The notes under the pieces are model-generated. The model saw only the letters and a list, made by a program, of their open reading frames with translations. It was not told the DNA's origin and made no database searches. Source: Collybia mongolica (Eukaryota > Basidiomycota > Agaricomycetes > Agaricales > Clitocybaceae). From it: a stretch of DNA of 64,000 nt. Location: assembly GCA_013420905.1 (NCBI GenBank), contig JAAXNY010000007.1, positions 248,001 to 312,000 of the forward strand, in the 5' to 3' direction. Each line of letters opens with the position of its first letter. Positions within the stretch are counted from its first letter, which is position 1. This document shows positions 59,096-64,000 of the stretch, one piece after another. A program made the position numbers and the translations under genes.

Positions 59096-62000
59096 AATTA
59101 GTAATGGACAAAGGGAATAAACCGCAGACATAGATTGTTTGGCCTCGAGGCCGGGAATATTGGCGTGCATGTGAAGAAGTCCAAATCAGAGTGAGGTAAA
59201 TGCAAATTGGTAAGAAACACATACCGAGGTCCCTGCCTCAAGCCCCCCCCCCCCACACACACACTCATACCAAGAGAGGACTCCCAGTTGGCAACCAGCT
59301 CCTTCGTGGACATTGTGCCACACGACATCATAAGCGAAAGCCTACCCAGGACGTCCAATGACATCATAGATCTCCGCGAGGAAGCACACTCAGCATACCC
59401 CGTATAGTTGACACTACCTTAGATATTAAGAAGGAGGCAAATGGCCGTCAAAAGAGCTCAAGAAATATACAGATAGCCCATTTTGATCACTGTTATAATA
59501 AAATGACCATTACTGCTTAGGTTAGGTACTCACAATAACAAAATGTCTGAAAGAACATATATACTTTGTGGACTGTTGATATCCTAATCGAAGGAATGTC
59601 TAGTCCGTGCGCCTAGAGGCCCAAATGGAGGGTCTCAGACACGACGAAATAGACCAAGGCTTTCCTTGCTGAAATCAGCCTTACCTTTAAATTTGATCTT
59701 GAATCGTGGAGTGAGGGCATGAGAGTATGGTCACGTCCAGACATGAAACAAAATCGAGACTCGCAAAATAGTCACGCATATCTGCCAGACCTTGAGGAGT
59801 TACAGGGCTAAAATACACATGGGCCACAGCCTAGCATTGTAGCTCAAAAAGTGGAAGACAGGGTCAGCATGTAGATGTGCACATACCATTGGCTGCAGGT
59901 TTTTCTCGACGCAATCTCCGAGTCGTCATAAATTATGATGCGCTCTCAGCTCTCAGATTGAGCGGGCTCGACCATAGGAATAGATACGCCTGAGCTTTAT
60001 GTTCACGGTAATACCTGGTGGGTAGCTTATCCCTATGAATGGGTTTTGAACGCTAATTGAATTGCGGAACGGCCAGTAAGTGAGTAAAGTAGAGTTTGAG
60101 GAAGGATGTCAACCAGCATTCACCCAGCGTGGCCCTCAACGTTGAAGGGGTCTGTGAATTACTATCACCAGTATCACAGACATCCGAGTCACCGATGGTG
60201 CTTCATCTTCGATACCAGTTTATCGTTGGTTTGTCGATGTAGGACTTTGATAGCATTGCACCTTGATTGAACAGTGCACGAACCAAAGGTGAACGCTTAA
60301 TATGTGTCAAGCTTTTTTAAAGGAGGCTTAACCGAGAAAGCTGGGGCCGGGCCGGAATATTTGCGATTTTTTAATTTCTACCTGTCAGTGTCACGCCACG
60401 GCACGGTCCACTTTGATTGTACATGTTTCCAGTCACTCAGGCCGCCACATCAACGTATATGAGCATTCATTATCTCAGTTATAGCCGTGACCATTCCTCT
60501 CCCAGACGACTCAAGCCACCTCCGTTACCTAACCAAAATGCCGGCTCTGGATTGTACATCTGCCCGTTCCTGGGGCTGAGATCTTTGTTTATCACTGGAA
60601 GGGGCTCGTCGAGCTTCCGACACAAATATAACTAGCATTGAAGTACGTGTATATCCAATGTTTGCTTCATCACGACCCTCTCATTATATGTAGTTAAATG
60701 GCCGAGACTTCTGCTACACAACTACAGGTATTTTTGGAGGAACCCATAACAAACAAACTTGACAACTTGATTTATGGTGGGCTTTTCTAAATTCAGCCTT
60801 TCTCGCCTCAATCACAAACAGACAACTATTATACGGTTCCTCAAATGATATCCCGAATGACCTGCCAGCGGTCAGGCTAACATTAGTAAGGTAACGTACT
60901 CATATATCTTCCCCTCTCCAGGCCCATGTCTCACGAGTCATTAGCTGATTGTGACGCACCCAAATCTAGACCTTGTAATCTGAATGATTTCATTCAATAG
61001 GCAAGCTTCACGGATTGCCTCCATCTAATGCCTGTGAGAGAACCTGTTATCTTTCCTAATTGATGTGCTTCATCTGTCTAGTGCAACACGAGGCGCCAGC
61101 GCGAAATGACCCCAAATTTACATTGAAGTGTGCTGATACCGGCCAAATATAGAAGCATTACTAAATAACACTTATTTGCCTCCGACGATGAAGGAGCCTT
61201 TGATTCTCGTAAGGAACGCCTTGTTCGCCAGACAGAGAAAAACATCGTGGCGTTACTCGTACCCAAATCTTGTTCGCTTCGCGGTACATCTTATATGGAA
61301 CGACTTATATACGTTTCTTCCGGTCCCTGCCATAGGGGACCAACAATCAGGGCATAACATTCTACCTTGTCTTTTGTAAGTGCGATGCGTAAATTGCAGG
61401 CTTACAAGTATCATCGGCTACAGATCCAACATATCACCTATGGCTCAAGGACGTATCGACTCTAAAAATGACGCCTGATCTAGATATATCGCGGATGTGT
61501 GGCAATTGTATTGCTCTTCTCTCGGAAATGAAGCTGCTGACCTGATGGCTTTGTTTCAAGGATGGTGGTCGCTTCTAGCTGAAGGCTTCCGCCGTGTACA
61601 AGCAGGATGTTTGATGGATGTAACGAAATTTGTATCTGATGTGCGTTACTTACACTACCCCTGCTCAAACATCTTATCGCCTAACCTAACCACACTTGTT
61701 TGAATACAGCAATGGCCAACAAAACATGATACTACCTTGCGACTCCTACGAGTTACAGCCGAACAACCCCAGCCTGCAGACGAAGCACGAACTTCGCAAT
61801 ATAGTTCCATCCCTTGTGGACATCTCCGGAGGCTCGCGTTCACAAAGATATTATTAAGTTCCACCCAAACCTTCAATGATTTTCCTCTGACGCGAGTATG
61901 GAAGATCGTCCCATTAGTGCAGACGATTACAGTATAGATTTGATATCGCACACACCTCCAGATGGAAAAGTCAATGGTACTTGATACTTTGGCGAACCTT

Positions 62001-62250
62001 TCCGTTTTGGTTCTGCGATAACGGTTCATAACCTACTCCCAAAACAAGCTTACTTCTAGCCTCCTCATTCAATTCCAACCGGAGTGCTTCGGCCACCACA
62101 GGTATAAAGTTCCGTCAGTCTCGAAAATTCTTTTCAGGTGGCCTCACTTCTTTGTCCTCAAATAACAGTTTATCAAAACAGACCTCCAAGTATATATCAC
62201 ATGTTACCCTTTCTCGCGTTTCCTAATGTTGTCCCACCCAAGCAGTAACT
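59096..62250. other. Long stretch without a recognisable gene
   Basis: Only short open frames without family features. Low-complexity C9-(AC)n lies near 59246-59266. Nothing else that I can support. Confidence 0.5.
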
Positions 62251-62845
62251 ATGCGCTTATCCTCGCTCATCGTAACAGCCGTCGCGGCCGTTTGTGTCAT
62301 TGCCAACCCACTCCCTTACAGCCAGGGTATGCGTACATATATGCATTTTATTGAATTCTAATTCTTATACAAATTCATAGGTTGAGAATGTGTCCGAAGG
62401 AGATCTCGGCCACATGGGTAAAGACGAAATCTTCGCAGTTCCTACGACTGCCGAGATTAAGAAACACATGCATACCCAGGCAAAGCTGAGGAACACATCC
62501 CTCTTTTACTCTGGCCCTGGTGGTTATCGAGATAAGGCATTGGCTCTAGGAAAGAAAATCGGTCGTCATATCCTGACCGATTTTTTCCTCGACCCGCACT
62601 ACCCAGATAAGTGGGCTGCCAACAACACGGAGTTCTGGGACCATGCATCCGAAGCGATGGCGCAGCTGTCCTCAGGAACAGCATATGTGCTCCTTCCTAG
62701 CAATACGACTGGGCATATTTGGTATAAAGGAACATTTTGGGATAGGATTGAATGGCCTACGCTTGTCATGAACCAAGCCGTGGATGCTGTTGTTCGCGTT
62801 AACCCTGACAATGACAAACACGAGACAATCTTCCTCAGGGGCTGA
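62251..62845 (+). CDS. Small secreted protein of unknown function
   Basis: Starts MRLSSLIVTAVAAVCVIANPLPYSQ, a clear signal peptide. Exons 62251-62326 and 62400-62845 (AG acceptor at 62398-62399) give 173 residues: ...GHMGKDEIFAVPTTAEIKKHM..., LFYSGPGGYRDKALALGKKIG, FWDHASEAMAQLSSGTAYVLLPS, GTFWDRIEWPTLVMNQAVDAVVRVNPDN, FLRG. The pattern FYSG...W..ASEA.A..SG..YVLLP...W.GT.WDRIEWP.L is one I associate with a group of predicted secreted fungal proteins and with C-terminal domains of some bacterial secreted proteins. Function unknown. The splice junction is uncertain, because the nearer acceptor at 62380 would give a stop. Confidence 0.65.
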
Positions 62846-64000
62846 ATGGTGCGCATTCATTTATTTTGGGACGTCCACCCCTCACATGCTCACGTTAAGT
62901 CACCTTCCGGATACAACCTGCGTAAACACTTCGCCTCAAACTGAACCATCTCTCCTCCCACTATACGTGCAAGTTTCGAGTGTAAGTATTTGTAATTCTG
63001 TCCTGATTTTTTCGTAGCCTATTCGTTCTGGCGCCCTAGCTTGTTGTAAATATTCACATAATTAGACCGTTTCCCTCACTCCAGGTGCGAAACATACCAT
63101 ACAAGTTTTTCGGTGATGGTGGTCAAGGGAGAACGGAGAAAAGAAATACCAAATATTGGGGTCAATCACTATCAAGCAGTTATGCTAGACATTCTCATGG
63201 GTTCTTCTGCCCCATTTTATCGCCAGATGCACTTCATTGCTTCTTTCAATTACACATCGTCCCATCTTTACCATTGGAATCCATTAGCAAGGCGCACCAA
63301 AGTCATGTATACGAATAAGTGGCACCTTCAAGACACTTTTGGCAGTCAAATGCATGATATTTACACTCCGGGCCAATGTTTACTATTCAATCTTCAATCT
63401 TAATATTCAGAATGGGCTCAGCGCTTCCTACCCAACTAAAATTTAGCGTGATCAAGGACGGCCTACCACGGTCCAACGCCAGTAAGGATACAAAGATTAA
63501 CATCGATTTAGGCAATGCACTAGGGGGAGCGTTACAGCCTCCTCACATACCGTAAATATTTACGTCAGTTCCATTCCGTCCCGACCCCATTCGACTATAG
63601 AAAATTCGACACCAAATATTACGGTTCTATATACCATACAACACCTATATATTACAATGACGTCACAGGGTAAGTAGGTTCCCAGGTTGTGATATTTTCC
63701 CCTGAGCTGAAGTGCTTCCCGAGCTAATCATTACATTCTTAAGTAACCACGCCGAAGGGATAACAGCTACGAGTAAGTGGAGCAAAGAAGTTTGATGTTA
63801 GCCCAATATTCATCAAAGTTCCGTCACATACTTCAATTTTATCTTGCGTTCATCGTCCCAATACCATCGTCTCTCACAATCATTGTACCGCTTGAGCCCC
63901 TGGCTTCGACCCTCAATGGATGGCCCATAGCCGATGACTGCGTCCCATATCCCTTTGGGTGGTTCACAGTTTCCACGTTTGATGACCATCGATCCACCAT
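62846..64000. other. No gene recognised to the window end
   Basis: A 96-residue open frame (63113-63403) and a minus-strand open frame touching the window edge have no family features. Confidence 0.45.

Noticed and set aside
63113..63403. 96-residue open frame after the secreted protein gene
   Set aside because: No signal peptide, domain or homologous pattern, and no good splice link to the upstream gene.
1..64000. tRNA, rRNA or CRISPR arrays
   Set aside because: I saw no cloverleaf with a GTTCRA box pair, no rRNA-like sequence and no regular repeat-spacer array; the regular repeats at 57.4-58.2 kb have intron borders instead.

Overview
This window is nuclear DNA from a filamentous basidiomycete, most likely an Agaricomycete. 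Genes are broken by many short GT-AG introns of about 50-65 nt, a basidiomycete-type divergent G-alpha gene is present, there is a CACTA-like transposase of the Plavaka type, and several families occur as local tandem copies.

Layout. 1-5.0 kb: mostly non-coding, with a small MITE and a small secreted protein gene (2324-3027). 5.0-8.3 kb: an intact secreted GH31 alpha-glucosidase. 8.6-24.9 kb: an AT-rich transposon island. It holds a Tc1-like element inserted at a TA inside an older Tc1-like transposase gene, a fold-back MITE, a possible LINE remnant, an 8.9-kb CACTA/Plavaka-type element whose two ends are near-identical 3.6-kb inverted arms, the end of a second such element, and an 884-bp non-autonomous element. 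25.3-29.9 kb: a second copy of the GH31 unit, also intact, followed by a decayed copy of the small secreted protein. The island therefore separates the two halves of a recent segmental duplication.

31.6-48.1 kb is a normal gene-rich stretch: a nucleotidyltransferase-fold-like protein with a long disordered tail (+), an AIF/AMID-like FAD oxidoreductase (-), a divergent G-alpha subunit with a 16-nt microexon in the P-loop (-), two tandem formamidase/acetamidase genes (-), and the mismatch-repair gene PMS1 (-). 49.2-55.5 kb: a small protein of unknown function, a multi-pass membrane protein and a secreted GH24 lysozyme with a repetitive linker (all +). 55.9-58.4 kb: an odd, internally repetitive, apparently spliced minus-strand transcription unit that I do not recognise. 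58.7-64 kb: mostly empty, with one secreted protein gene (62251-62845).

No shared pathway ties the genes together. The two GH31 enzymes (starch/maltose use), the two formamidases (nitrogen release from amides) and the GH24 lysozyme (bacterial wall lysis) fit a saprotrophic or soil fungus. The most unusual structures are the giant-arm CACTA element and the repeated-exon unit at 55.9-58.4 kb. Gene models were made by hand from reading frames and splice signals and have no transcript support.
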